A stretch of 64,000 nt of DNA from positions 62,001-126,000 of the forward strand of contig NZ_JQKI01000013.1 in assembly GCF_000745965.1 (NCBI RefSeq), written 5' to 3'. Both the position numbers and the translations under genes were made by a program. Shown in pieces: positions 23,944 to 32,186 of the stretch. The notes under the pieces are model-generated. The model searched no databases and was not told the DNA's origin. It saw nothing but the letters and a program-made list of their open reading frames with translations. The DNA comes from Edaphobacter aggregans DSM 19364. GTDB lineage: Bacteria; Acidobacteriota; Terriglobia; Terriglobales; Acidobacteriaceae. Numbering within the stretch: the stretch's first letter is position 1; each line of letters opens with the position of its first letter.

Positions 23944-25304
23944 AGCTTCGCTGTGTTCTTGCGCTTGTATTTCTTTGCACCCCGATTACCTTGTGTGCAC
24001 TCGATTCTGTCCCCAAGGCGGAGTACCGCCAGCGGCGCGTTGCCCTGGCCGGCAAGCTGGAGGGTGGGGTTGCCGTGTTGTTTGCGGCCGAGGAGCCGGT
24101 GTTGGACTTCATGCCGTACCGGCAGGATGAGGACTTCTACTATCTGACGGGGTGGAACGAGCCGGGGGCTGCGCTGGTAATCATTGGGCCGGGTCCGGAG
24201 AGGACGACGCGGCTGGGCGATGTGGTTCCCGCGCATGGGTACAGCGAGATTCTCTTTCTGCCGGCGCGCGACCTGATCACCGAGAAGTACACAGGTGCGA
24301 AGTTGGACGCGGCTTCCCCAGGTGCTGCGGAGAAGATTGGGGTGGATGCCGTGATGCCGATCACTTCTCTGCCCGAGGTGATGACGAAGTTCGTGGGCGA
24401 GGACCGGAGGCGTGGGCAGACGATCTGGTCGCAGCTGGATAGCCAGCAGTCGAAGGCGGCGGTGGACTTCTCGGCGGCGGCGCTGGGGATTGGCGCGGGA
24501 CTGCAGGCGCACGATGTGCGCACGCTGACGATGGCGCTGCGCACGGTGAAGAGTCCGGCAGAGATCGAGCTGATCCGCAAGGCGACGAACGCTTCGATGG
24601 CGTCGCAGCTGGCGGGGATGCGGGCGATCAAGCCGGGCGTGCGCGAGCGGATGGTTGCTGGCGTTGAGATTGCGAAGATGATGCAGGAGGGATGCGAGCG
24701 GCCGAGCTATGCGCCGATCGTGGGTTCGGGCGAGAACTCGACGACGCTGCACTACTCGGAGAATTCGGCGACGATGAAGGCCGGGGGCGTGGTGGTGATC
24801 GACGAGGCGGGCGAGTACAGCATGTATGCGTCGGACATTACGCGCACGATGCCTGTCGACGGTCACTTTACGGCGCGGCAGAAGGAGATCTACGACATTG
24901 TGCTGGGTGCGCAGCGGGCGGCGTCGGCGGCGTTTGTCGCGGGCAAGATGAGGCTGGGCGGCGTCACGCAACGCGGGCCTGAGGTGAAGGACACGCTGGA
25001 CAAGGTTGCGTTCGACTACATCAACACGCACGGCAAGGACCTGCACGGCGAGCCGCTGGGCAAGTACTTCGTGCATGGGCTGGGGCACTCGGTGGGGATC
25101 AACGTGCATGACCCGATGGATTACTCGAAGCCGCTGGACAAAGGGATGGTGTTCACGATCGAGCCGGGCATCTACATTCCGGAGGAAGGCATCGGCGTGC
25201 GCATCGAGGACGTCTTCTACGTGGACGCGGACGGCAAGCTGGTGGATCTGGTCGCCGATCTTCCGCATGAGGCGAGTGGCGTTGAGGCTGCGATGAAGCA
25301 GTAA
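23940..25304 (+). CDS. Secreted aminopeptidase P family (M24B) metallopeptidase
   Basis: 454 residues. A signal peptide (LALVFLCTPITLCA) precedes an aminopeptidase-P N-terminal domain (YRQRRVALAGKLEGGVAVLFAAEE, DFYYLTGWNEPGAALVI). The M24 'pita-bread' domain carries the metal ligands: Asp in VVIDEAGEY, Asp in ASDITRTM, His in HGLGHSVGINVHD, Glu in TIEPGIYIPEEG and Glu in RIEDVF. It would remove N-terminal residues before proline from peptides outside the inner membrane. The ATGA overlap with the preceding gene indicates coupled translation. Confidence 0.93.
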   Translation: MKLRCVLALVFLCTPITLCALDSVPKAEYRQRRVALAGKLEGGVAVLFAAEEPVLDFMPYRQDEDFYYLTGWNEPGAALVIIGPGPERTTRLGDVVPAHGYSEILFLPARDLITEKYTGAKLDAASPGAAEKIGVDAVMPITSLPEVMTKFVGEDRRRGQTIWSQLDSQQSKAAVDFSAAALGIGAGLQAHDVRTLTMALRTVKSPAEIELIRKATNASMASQLAGMRAIKPGVRERMVAGVEIAKMMQEGCERPSYAPIVGSGENSTTLHYSENSATMKAGGVVVIDEAGEYSMYASDITRTMPVDGHFTARQKEIYDIVLGAQRAASAAFVAGKMRLGGVTQRGPEVKDTLDKVAFDYINTHGKDLHGEPLGKYFVHGLGHSVGINVHDPMDYSKPLDKGMVFTIEPGIYIPEEGIGVRIEDVFYVDADGKLVDLVADLPHEASGVEAAMKQ

Positions 25305-25325
25305 GTCTGTGTTCCATGCAGACAG

Positions 25326-25354
25326 AAAGGCCCGGCGATTTTTGCCGGGCCTTT
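25326..25354. terminator. Intrinsic terminator after M24 peptidase
   Basis: Perfect 11-base stem AAAGGCCCGGC / GCCGGGCCTTT with loop GATTTTT. It lies between convergent genes. Confidence 0.85.
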
Positions 25355-25373
25355 GCTTTCGCTGATGTGATCT

Positions 25374-26351
25374 CTACCAACGGATGCCGACGGTAACCGG
25401 GAAGAATCCGGTGCGCTTGTTGTTCTCCGGGTAGAGGCCGTTGATCGAGTTCGTGCTCTGCGAGTTGTCGACCCACTCGTACCGGGCCTCGGCGTAGAGC
25501 TTCTCGGAGGCGAAGCGCGAGAAGCGGTAGGTGAAGCCGATGCCGCCGCTCAGGCCGCCTGCGTTGTTGGAGTAGTGATCGAAGGTCTGGTTCTGGGTGA
25601 AGACGTAGCAGAAGCCGAAGAAGTCGCAGTAGACGCCGGTCTGGGGCAGGGTAAAGTTCGTGATCTTGCGGTAGAAGCCGCCGCCGCCGATGACATACGC
25701 GCCCTTCGTGTCGGACTGGTAGAAGGTGTACATCGGGTTGAGCGTAATGGACCAGATGTGCGCATTGCCGTCGAGGCCTTGGAAGCTGACGGGGTTTCCG
25801 TTCTGATCGACGACGCCGAGGGAGTTGTAGCGGGCGAACTGGCGGTCGAGGTTGCCGCCGGTAAGGCCGAACTTGTCGTAGTCGTACTGGAGCAGCACGC
25901 CGAACTTCTTGTTGAAGTTGTAGCCGCCGGCGGCCTGGAACTTCCAGCTCAGGTCGAGTTCCTTGCCGGAGGAGCCGGTCGGCGAGACGAATCCGCCGCC
26001 GGCAGCGAAGGTGTACTTATTCGAGCCGTCGGGATGGTGCCATTTGTCGCTGTAGTTGGGGCGGCGGCTGTAGGGGCGGCGCGGCGGGGGCTGCTCTGCG
26101 CCGGTACGAAGGTCGAAGTCCTCAGCCGATGCCGTCTCGTCGGCGCCAACGCTTGAGCTGTAGCTGAGGTTTTCGGGCTTCGTGAGATCTACGGGAGCCA
26201 TCAGGAGAGCCTTGAGATTGATTGCCTTTCCCGGTTGCGCCGAGGAGGAATCCTGTGCGTGAAGAGAGAGCGTGGCAGCAGCGCCGAGGAGAGTAATGGC
26301 CGCAGTACGAACCAGCGCCGCAGTGAGACTATTCCTTTTGATCAAGTGCAT
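25374..26351 (-). CDS. Outer-membrane beta-barrel protein
   Basis: 325 residues. A signal peptide (LVRTAAITLLGAAATLSLHA) is followed by a Pro/Arg/Tyr-rich linker (PPPRRPYSRRPNYSDKW) and then alternating strands (KYTFAAGGGFVSP, FQAAGGYNFNKKFGVLLQYDYDKFGL, WSITLNPMYTFY, GAYVIGGGGFYRKI, GGIGFTYRFS, KLYAEARYEWVD), closing with PVTVGIRW, an aromatic-terminated strand as in BamA substrates. It resembles acidobacterial OmpW/OprF-like small barrels. Start ATG 26351 has GGGAG 8 bases upstream; the longer frame to 26855 runs antisense over the RNase gene and is not credible. Confidence 0.85.
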   Translation of the reverse strand: MHLIKRNSLTAALVRTAAITLLGAAATLSLHAQDSSSAQPGKAINLKALLMAPVDLTKPENLSYSSSVGADETASAEDFDLRTGAEQPPPRRPYSRRPNYSDKWHHPDGSNKYTFAAGGGFVSPTGSSGKELDLSWKFQAAGGYNFNKKFGVLLQYDYDKFGLTGGNLDRQFARYNSLGVVDQNGNPVSFQGLDGNAHIWSITLNPMYTFYQSDTKGAYVIGGGGFYRKITNFTLPQTGVYCDFFGFCYVFTQNQTFDHYSNNAGGLSGGIGFTYRFSRFASEKLYAEARYEWVDNSQSTNSINGLYPENNKRTGFFPVTVGIRW

Positions 26352-26494
26352 CCGTGTGACTCCCTGTGATCGGTACTTCCTGAAGATCAGTAACCCTGTT
26401 TGGGCGGGCTTGTTGTGTATGTAAGACGCAGAAATCCGGACTTTGGATATACGGCAAGATGCCGGGTTTGTGACGGTTACAGGAGAACACAAAA

Positions 26495-26519
26495 AGGGGC
26501 ACCCGTTTGGGATGCCCCT
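26495..26519 (-). terminator. Intrinsic terminator of the RNase E/G gene
   Basis: On the minus strand AGGGGCATCC / GGGTGCCCCT forms a stem with an A/C mismatch, loop AAAC, followed by TTTTTGTG. It lies 23 bases past the stop codon. Confidence 0.85.
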
Positions 26520-26541
26520 AATCACGCAGAAATCGCGGGCT

Positions 26542-29500
26542 CTAGTGAATGTCGAACTGCTCGGGATGAAGGCTGGGGTCGGACTTGACGAGGATGGTCT
26601 TGCCGACGATCTCCTCCATCTCCTGCAACCACTTGGTGGATGACTTGAGCTGCTTGACGACATCGGGATGGACGCGCAGCATGACGTCGCCGCGATCGAG
26701 GTGACGCGCCATCTTGCGCATCTCGACGTAGATGTCGTTGCAGACGGTGACGGGCGACTTGACCATGCCGGTACCGGCGCAGACGTTGCACTGCGTGGAG
26801 AGCGTGCGCTCGAGCGACTGCTTGACGCGCTTGCGCGTGATAGCGACGAGACCAAAGTCGTTGAACTGAAGAATCTTCGATGGAGCGCGATCGCTCTTCA
26901 GCTCCTCTTCGAGTGCAGCCATGACGCGGTTGCGATTCTTGCGCTCGTCCATGTCGATGAAGTCGATGATGATGATGCCGCCGAGGTCGCGCAGGCGAAT
27001 CTGGCGCACGATCTCGGGGATGGCGTCGAGGTTGGTCTTGACGATAGTGTCCTCGAGCCGCGCCGTCTTGCCGACGTACTTGCCGGTGTTGATGTCGATG
27101 GCGACGAGTGCCTCGGTCTGGTTGATGACGATGGAGCCGCCGGACTTGAGCCAGACCTTGGAACGCAGCGCCTTGTTGATCTCTTCCGTGATGCCGAACT
27201 GCTCGAAGAGCGGTGTCTCCTTGGTGTAGAGCTTGACGCGGCGGATGAGCGAGGGCTGGAAGCGCTGCAGGAAGCGCAGCACGCGCTCGTACTCACTCTC
27301 GCTGTCGACCCAGATGGCGGAGAAGGTGTCGGTGACCTGGTCGCGCAGAATGCGCTCGACGAGGTTGAGGTCGTGGTAGATGAGCGCAGGCGATTTCGAA
27401 GACTCGGAGCGCTGCTTGATGTCGGCCCAGAGGTTGAGCAGGAAGCGCAGATCGCTGCGCAGCTCCTCTTCTGTTGCGCCGGCTGCGGCGGTGCGGACGA
27501 TGAAGCCGCCGGCGGCGTCGCCCTTCTCGCTGAGCAGGATCTCCTTCAGGCGGCGGCGCTCGGAGTCGGACTCGATCTTGCGCGAGACGCCGGTGTGGTT
27601 GACGGTGGGCATGAAGACCAGGAAGCGTCCGGGAAGGGCGATGTGCGAGGTGATGCGCGCGCCCTTCTTGGCGATGGGCTCCTTGGCGATCTGAACCAGG
27701 ATCTCCTGGCCGGGCTTCAGCAGCTCGCTGATAGCGGGAAGATTGGTCGCCTGCATGGAGCTGCGGCCACGGCCACGTCCGCCGTTGCGATCGCGGTCTA
27801 CGCCGCCGCCTCCTCCGGCGTGACGGGCGCGGTCGCGTCCACCACGACGGCCATCGCGACGTCCGCGGCGACGGTCGAAGTCGTGCGAGCGATCGGTCGC
27901 CGGAACCGTGCCGTCAGGTTCGGCGGCGGCCAGCGGCTCGCCCTCGACGTCCTCTTCCTGGACGAAGCCGTCTTCGGTCTCCTCGGCCTCGTCGATCTGG
28001 TCGGCCTCGAAGGTCTCGAAGCTGCCGTCGTGGATCGCGTCCTCTTCCTCTAGGTCGTCTTCGTCTTCGACGCCGGAGCGCGTGATCTCGTCGATCGACA
28101 TCTCGCGGATCATCGTGCCGAGGTCGGCTGCGCCCTCGAGCGTCTCCTCCTCGTCGAGATCGTCGAGCTCTTCGACGGACGAGGCATGCAGCATGGCGGT
28201 GTCGTAGTCCTCATCGTCGATCACTTCCTCTTCGATCGCTCCGGTGCCGGGCTCGAAGGCCTGGTGCGCGGCCTCGGCCTCGACGGGGTCGGCGACGACC
28301 GGCGCGGGCGAGTCCATCTCGCCGCTGCCGTGGATCGAGGTGATCTCGTGGGTGACGCCTTCGGGCTCGTGCGCGGGTGTGGGGTGGATATGCTCTGCCT
28401 GCGGCTCGGGCGCGGCGGGGCTGAGCTCAAGCTGCTCGATCTCGGCGTGGGGCAGCTCGGTGTGTTCCTCGGGATGCCCAAGGACGGTCTCTTCGACCTC
28501 GGGCTCAACCTCCTCCGGCGCGCTCTGGCGGAACTCGCTGGGCGGAATGGGGTCGAAGCGGTAGGAGACGGAGGCTTCGGTGGGCTCGTAGTCGGCCGGC
28601 TCGGCGAGCTTCGTGGGCTGCGCCTCGCTCACAATCGTCTCTTCGATGGCCTCCGGCACGGCGGCTACGGATTCCGGGACAGCGATGGCGGTGGTTTCAG
28701 CGACGGGCTGCTGGCGCTCCTGCCTGCGATGGCGCGAGAGCGACTCGCCGGGGAGCACGAGGCCGCCGTCCCAGCCGGCTGGAATCTCGAAGCTGGGAGC
28801 GGAGGGGGCGGCCACGACCGGCTCGGCCAGCTTTGGTGCGCTTGCCTGCGGCTGCTCGCCACTGGTGCGATACTTCGAGAGCGACTCGCCGGGGAGCACG
28901 ATCGGCTCGAGCGCCGGTGCATCCTGCGCAGCCGTCTCGTCATATGCGCTCTCGATGCCGTAGAAGGAGGTGCGGGGAGCAAAGCCTCGTGGGACGCGGC
29001 GTCCGCCACGTTCGCGGTCACGGCCGCCGCGGCCACGATCGTCGCGCCCGCCACGATCGCCTCTTCCGGAGCGGTCTGTGCTTCCAGAACGGTCGCCGCG
29101 GTTGAAGCTCTCCTGCGGGAACTCGTTAACTCCGGAGGCGAATCCTGGAGCGGCGGCCTCACGCTGCGGTTCGGCTGAGCCGTCGATCTCGAGGGACGAC
29201 TCGTAGGGGTCGGTGTCCGCCACATTGGCCTGCGGCTCTGTGGCTCCGATGGCCTGCTGGCGTGCATCGTCGCGCTGGCCACGGCCACGGCGGCGTCCGC
29301 GGCGTCCGCGCCAGCGGCGGCTTCCATCGGCTCCGGGAGCGCCTTCGCCGAGTGCGGCCTCGGGCTGGTCGGCGCGGATCTCTTCGCTTGGCTCGTCTGC
29401 GACGTAGTTTTCTTCTGTGGGATACGGTGCGGGGTACGGGGTCTCGGCCTCAGGTGATGCGGCGTACTCGGCGGGCTGGCGGTCCCGATTGCCGCCACGG

Positions 29501-29940
29501 TCGCGGCGGTCACGCCGGCCACGGCCTCCGCGGCCACGGTCTCCGCGGTCGGAACGCTCCGACGGACGCTCCCCAGAACGACCCGAATCGTCGCCTAGTT
29601 GGTTGCCCTCAAGGGTTACTGGCTCGCGGCTTCCGCGGTCGCGGCCGTCGCGGCCGTCGCGGCGTCCGCCGCGCTGCGATCCCTCGGCCTCGAAGTCGGC
29701 CGAATCTCCGGCCTCCTCCATAAAGTCTGTGATGTAGAGGAAGGCGTCACGCTCGAGGCCAATGTCCACGAAGCTGGACTGCATGCCCGGCAGCACGCGG
29801 GTTACGCGGCCGTTATAGATCGAACCGGCCAAGGTGTATTCGTTTTCGCGCTCGTAGTAGATCTCGGTGAGTGCGTCGTTTTCGACGATGGCAAGCCGCG
29901 TCTCATGCGGCGTGCTTGAAATATAGATTTCCTTCGACAT
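26542..29940 (-). CDS. RNase E/G family endoribonuclease with large insertion in the S1 domain
   Basis: 1132 residues. Residues 1-76 are the first half of the S1 RNA-binding domain (MSKEIYISSTPHETRLAIVE ... GSIYNGRVTRVLPGMQSSFVDIG). Residues about 77-733 form a low-complexity insertion: Arg/Gly/Asp tracts (RDRGGRGRRDRRDRGG), a Pro/Glu-rich middle with two LPGESLS(K/R)-x-R repeats, and an acidic block. The second half of S1 (LKPGQEILVQIAKEPIAKKGARITSHIALPGRFLVFMP) resumes at about 734. Then come the RNase H-like and DNase I-like domains with catalytic Asp in VAIDINTG and IIIDFIDMD, and the zinc-link CNVCAGTG. It cuts single-stranded RNA in decay and rRNA maturation. Start at 29940 is where the fold begins. 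Confidence 0.93.
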   Translation of the reverse strand: MSKEIYISSTPHETRLAIVENDALTEIYYERENEYTLAGSIYNGRVTRVLPGMQSSFVDIGLERDAFLYITDFMEEAGDSADFEAEGSQRGGRRDGRDGRDRGSREPVTLEGNQLGDDSGRSGERPSERSDRGDRGRGGRGRRDRRDRGGNRDRQPAEYAASPEAETPYPAPYPTEENYVADEPSEEIRADQPEAALGEGAPGADGSRRWRGRRGRRRGRGQRDDARQQAIGATEPQANVADTDPYESSLEIDGSAEPQREAAAPGFASGVNEFPQESFNRGDRSGSTDRSGRGDRGGRDDRGRGGRDRERGGRRVPRGFAPRTSFYGIESAYDETAAQDAPALEPIVLPGESLSKYRTSGEQPQASAPKLAEPVVAAPSAPSFEIPAGWDGGLVLPGESLSRHRRQERQQPVAETTAIAVPESVAAVPEAIEETIVSEAQPTKLAEPADYEPTEASVSYRFDPIPPSEFRQSAPEEVEPEVEETVLGHPEEHTELPHAEIEQLELSPAAPEPQAEHIHPTPAHEPEGVTHEITSIHGSGEMDSPAPVVADPVEAEAAHQAFEPGTGAIEEEVIDDEDYDTAMLHASSVEELDDLDEEETLEGAADLGTMIREMSIDEITRSGVEDEDDLEEEDAIHDGSFETFEADQIDEAEETEDGFVQEEDVEGEPLAAAEPDGTVPATDRSHDFDRRRGRRDGRRGGRDRARHAGGGGGVDRDRNGGRGRGRSSMQATNLPAISELLKPGQEILVQIAKEPIAKKGARITSHIALPGRFLVFMPTVNHTGVSRKIESDSERRRLKEILLSEKGDAAGGFIVRTAAAGATEEELRSDLRFLLNLWADIKQRSESSKSPALIYHDLNLVERILRDQVTDTFSAIWVDSESEYERVLRFLQRFQPSLIRRVKLYTKETPLFEQFGITEEINKALRSKVWLKSGGSIVINQTEALVAIDINTGKYVGKTARLEDTIVKTNLDAIPEIVRQIRLRDLGGIIIIDFIDMDERKNRNRVMAALEEELKSDRAPSKILQFNDFGLVAITRKRVKQSLERTLSTQCNVCAGTGMVKSPVTVCNDIYVEMRKMARHLDRGDVMLRVHPDVVKQLKSSTKWLQEMEEIVGKTILVKSDPSLHPEQFDIH

Positions 29941-30472
29941 TGTGCTCTGCTCTTCTTTCTGCCCGATGGTGGGCGGCAGACGAGGCGGAGAGCATCGGGA
30001 GTCTTCCTTTGCGATCGCTAAGGAAGACTCACCATTGGGACGGACAGGGTGCGGGAGGAGCGTAGACTCGATTGGACGATGAACGGAGATCCGTTCACGA
30101 GATGGGTAAACCACTCTGCCCGCGGGGCCCGGGAACGGGATGGTGCGGGACCGCAGAGATCGGATACGCCAGGGGAATCTTCGAGCAGCAGCTGCGGGCA
30201 TGCGGACTTTGTGACCATAACAACCTCAAGATCAATCGCTTGAGGCGGGGCCGTTTGCCATCCGGATGCACTCATCTTCCCTGAAACCTGTCCGGCCAAC
30301 GGATTCGATCTCTCGCCTGGCCGGCCTTTTCTTCAAATCTTGTTCGCCGCTCTCCGGCGCGTGCGCCTGGCAGGAGCGGGGATAAAACACTGACGTGGCA
30401 TCTACCGCCGGTCAGGTGCTGTCCCTAGTATTGCACTAAAGACGAGACAGCCGCCAGTGGGGGGAGAGTTCT
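29941..30472. other. Long structured intergenic region upstream of the RNase gene
   Basis: No gene is supported in these 532 bases. Several hairpins are visible: GAACGG-agat-CCGTTC (30081-30096), CCTCAAG-n8-CTTGAGG (30224-30245), and CCGGCCA-n19-TGGCCGG followed by CCTTTTCTTC (30292-30330), a possible plus-strand terminator. The region may be a long 5' untranslated leader of the RNase mRNA (E. coli rne is autoregulated through such a leader) or may encode a small RNA on the plus strand. Neither is proven. Confidence 0.4.
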
Positions 30473-31573
30473 TCAGTTAACAAACCTGCGCATCCGGACG
30501 TTCATGACGATTCCGAGGGCGAGGAAGGTGAACAGGATGGACGATCCGCCGTAGCTCATCAGCGGCAGGGGAATTCCAGTCACCGGCATCAGCCCCACGA
30601 CCATGCCGACGTTGACGGCGATCTGAAAGGTGATGACGGCGACGACCCCCATGATGAGGAAGGCTCCGGGCAGGTCGGCGGCGGTCTGCGCGTTCTGGAT
30701 CAGTCGCATGAGGATGAGGAAGTAGAGCAGTAGCACGCCAACCGCGCCGACGAAGCCGTGCTCCTCGCAGAAGGCCGCGAAGATGAAGTCGGTGTAGGGG
30801 ATGGGCAGGAAGTCGCCCTGGGTCTGGGTTCCTTTGTTGGCTCCCTTGCCCCAGATGCCTCCCGAGCCGACGGCGATGAGCGACTGGCGGATCTGGTAGC
30901 CCTTGCCCTTGGGGTCGGCGTCGGGGTCGATGAACGAGGTCAGGCGAGCTTTCTGATAGGGCTTCAGCAGCTTGCCGCTCTTCCAGGCGCCTCCGATGAG
31001 CACGGCGAAGATCAACGCGAGAATCGCAGCCTGTTTGAAGCGGATTCCGCCGAGGAAGAGCCCGCAGAGCAGCACCGGGAGGTAAGTGAGCGAGGTTCCC
31101 ATGTCCGGCTGCGCCAGCACCAGCATCATCGGGACGCAAACCAGGACGAAGGCCTTACCGATGTCGGTCCAGCTGAGTTCCCTGCCCCCGAGGTTCCAGA
31201 AGTATCGCGCCACGGCGATGATCAGAACGAGCTTGACCCACTCCGAGGGCTGGAAGTGAACGCCGCCGCCGAGATTGATCCAGCGGCGCGCGCCCAGCAC
31301 CTTCTGGCCGACCAGCTTGACGGCAATCAGCGAGAGGATGCTGATTCCATAGGCCCAGGGGACGATGTCAATCAGGCGGTGATAGTCGATCATCGAGACG
31401 AGAAACAGCAGCACGATGCCTACGACGAGGAATTCGATCTGCTTGGTCTCGAAGCCGTGGAACTTGGTGTGCAGCGTCGCCGACTTGATCTCGAGCACGC
31501 TGATGACCGACAGCAGCATGACGAAGCCGAGAAGGACCCAGTCGAAGTCGCGGTAAGAGGAGAGACGAAACAT
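30473..31573 (-). CDS. rodA: Rod-shape peptidoglycan glycosyltransferase RodA (SEDS)
   Basis: 366 residues with ten membrane segments. SEDS motifs are clear: GARRWINLGGGVHFQPSEWVKLVLI, LAQPDMGTSLTYLPVLL (with the catalytic Asp in QPDMG), GYQIRQSLIAVGSGGIWGKG, TDFIFAAFCEEHGFVG and VGLMPVTGIPLPLMSYGGSS. RodA polymerises glycan strands from lipid II during elongation, paired with the class B PBP encoded upstream (mrdA). The start follows the Uma2 gene by 33 bases. Complete and of usual length. Confidence 0.96.
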   Translation of the reverse strand: MFRLSSYRDFDWVLLGFVMLLSVISVLEIKSATLHTKFHGFETKQIEFLVVGIVLLFLVSMIDYHRLIDIVPWAYGISILSLIAVKLVGQKVLGARRWINLGGGVHFQPSEWVKLVLIIAVARYFWNLGGRELSWTDIGKAFVLVCVPMMLVLAQPDMGTSLTYLPVLLCGLFLGGIRFKQAAILALIFAVLIGGAWKSGKLLKPYQKARLTSFIDPDADPKGKGYQIRQSLIAVGSGGIWGKGANKGTQTQGDFLPIPYTDFIFAAFCEEHGFVGAVGVLLLYFLILMRLIQNAQTAADLPGAFLIMGVVAVITFQIAVNVGMVVGLMPVTGIPLPLMSYGGSSILFTFLALGIVMNVRMRRFVN

Positions 31574-31606
31574 ACTTGCTCAGTTCGGTTGGATCAGGGA
31601 GTCGCC

Positions 31607-32149
31607 CTAGTCCTGATCGAGAACCGAAAAGACCTCCGCAACATTCACCTGAATCGACGTTCCGGCGACGGCCAGTTCGGCCTCGCGAACCACCTCAAAG
31701 CCGTCTGCCGTGTATCTGCGGGCCTCGCGCGCATCGGAATCGAAACACCACACGTGCTCGACTCCCATGGTGAGGTAGTCGTTCAGGCGCGCTCGGATCT
31801 TTGCCCAGGTATCTTCCGGACTCAGGACCTCAATGCAGAGCAGCGGGGCCTCCCGGACGATGCGGTTCACCTTTTGCCCGCGGCGCAGAACCAGCAGGTC
31901 GGGAATCCGTAAGCGCTTCGGGCCGACCTGAAGACGACACTCCGGAACGGTGATCACTCCCCATTCCTTCTCATGGTTTCCAAAGATTCTATCCAGAAGG
32001 TGCAGCACACGTCCGCGCTCGTATTCGCCCACGTTCCGCTCTTCGACCCTCCCGTCCACATAGTCGCAGTCAGGCCGATAGCTTGTTCGTAGGTACTCCT
32101 CTTCGGAGATAAAGCGCTCTTCCGCCGAAATTGCATGGGCCGTAGCCAT
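31607..32149 (-). CDS. Uma2-family (DUF820) PD-(D/E)XK nuclease-like protein
   Basis: 180 residues matching the Uma2 pattern: ISEEEYLRTSYRPDCDYVDGRVEERN (N-terminal recognition of the fold), GNHEKEWGVITVPECRLQV, RIPDLLVLRRGQ (catalytic Asp of PD), APLLCIEVLSPEDTWAKIRARLNDYLTMGVEHVWCFD (Glu-x-Leu-Ser pair typical of Uma2). Function of the family is not settled; it is a restriction-like fold without known targets. It sits between mrdA and rodA with gaps of 37 and 33 bases, same strand, so it is almost certainly co-transcribed with the elongasome genes. Confidence 0.88.
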   Translation of the reverse strand: MATAHAISAEERFISEEEYLRTSYRPDCDYVDGRVEERNVGEYERGRVLHLLDRIFGNHEKEWGVITVPECRLQVGPKRLRIPDLLVLRRGQKVNRIVREAPLLCIEVLSPEDTWAKIRARLNDYLTMGVEHVWCFDSDAREARRYTADGFEVVREAELAVAGTSIQVNVAEVFSVLDQD

Positions 32150-32186
32150 AGCCTTAGTATGCTCCCCGCTCTGCTCTGATGTCCCG

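Noticed and set aside
23706-25268. A 520-codon open frame on the minus strand, opposite the M24 peptidase
   Set aside because: Its translation is Arg/His/Leu-rich without domain pattern, typical of the antisense of a G/C-rich gene; the plus-strand gene has full catalytic motifs.
30081-30245. Candidate RNase P or 6S RNA in the 30 kb gap
   Set aside because: The conserved RNase P core (GAGGAAAGTCC, ACAGAA) is absent and a 6S central bubble could not be identified by eye; kept only as an unassigned structured region.
30072-30284. A 70-codon plus-strand frame in the gap upstream of RNase E/G
   Set aside because: No recognisable family, weak start context, and the segment is full of hairpins, so a structured RNA or leader is more likely than a protein.
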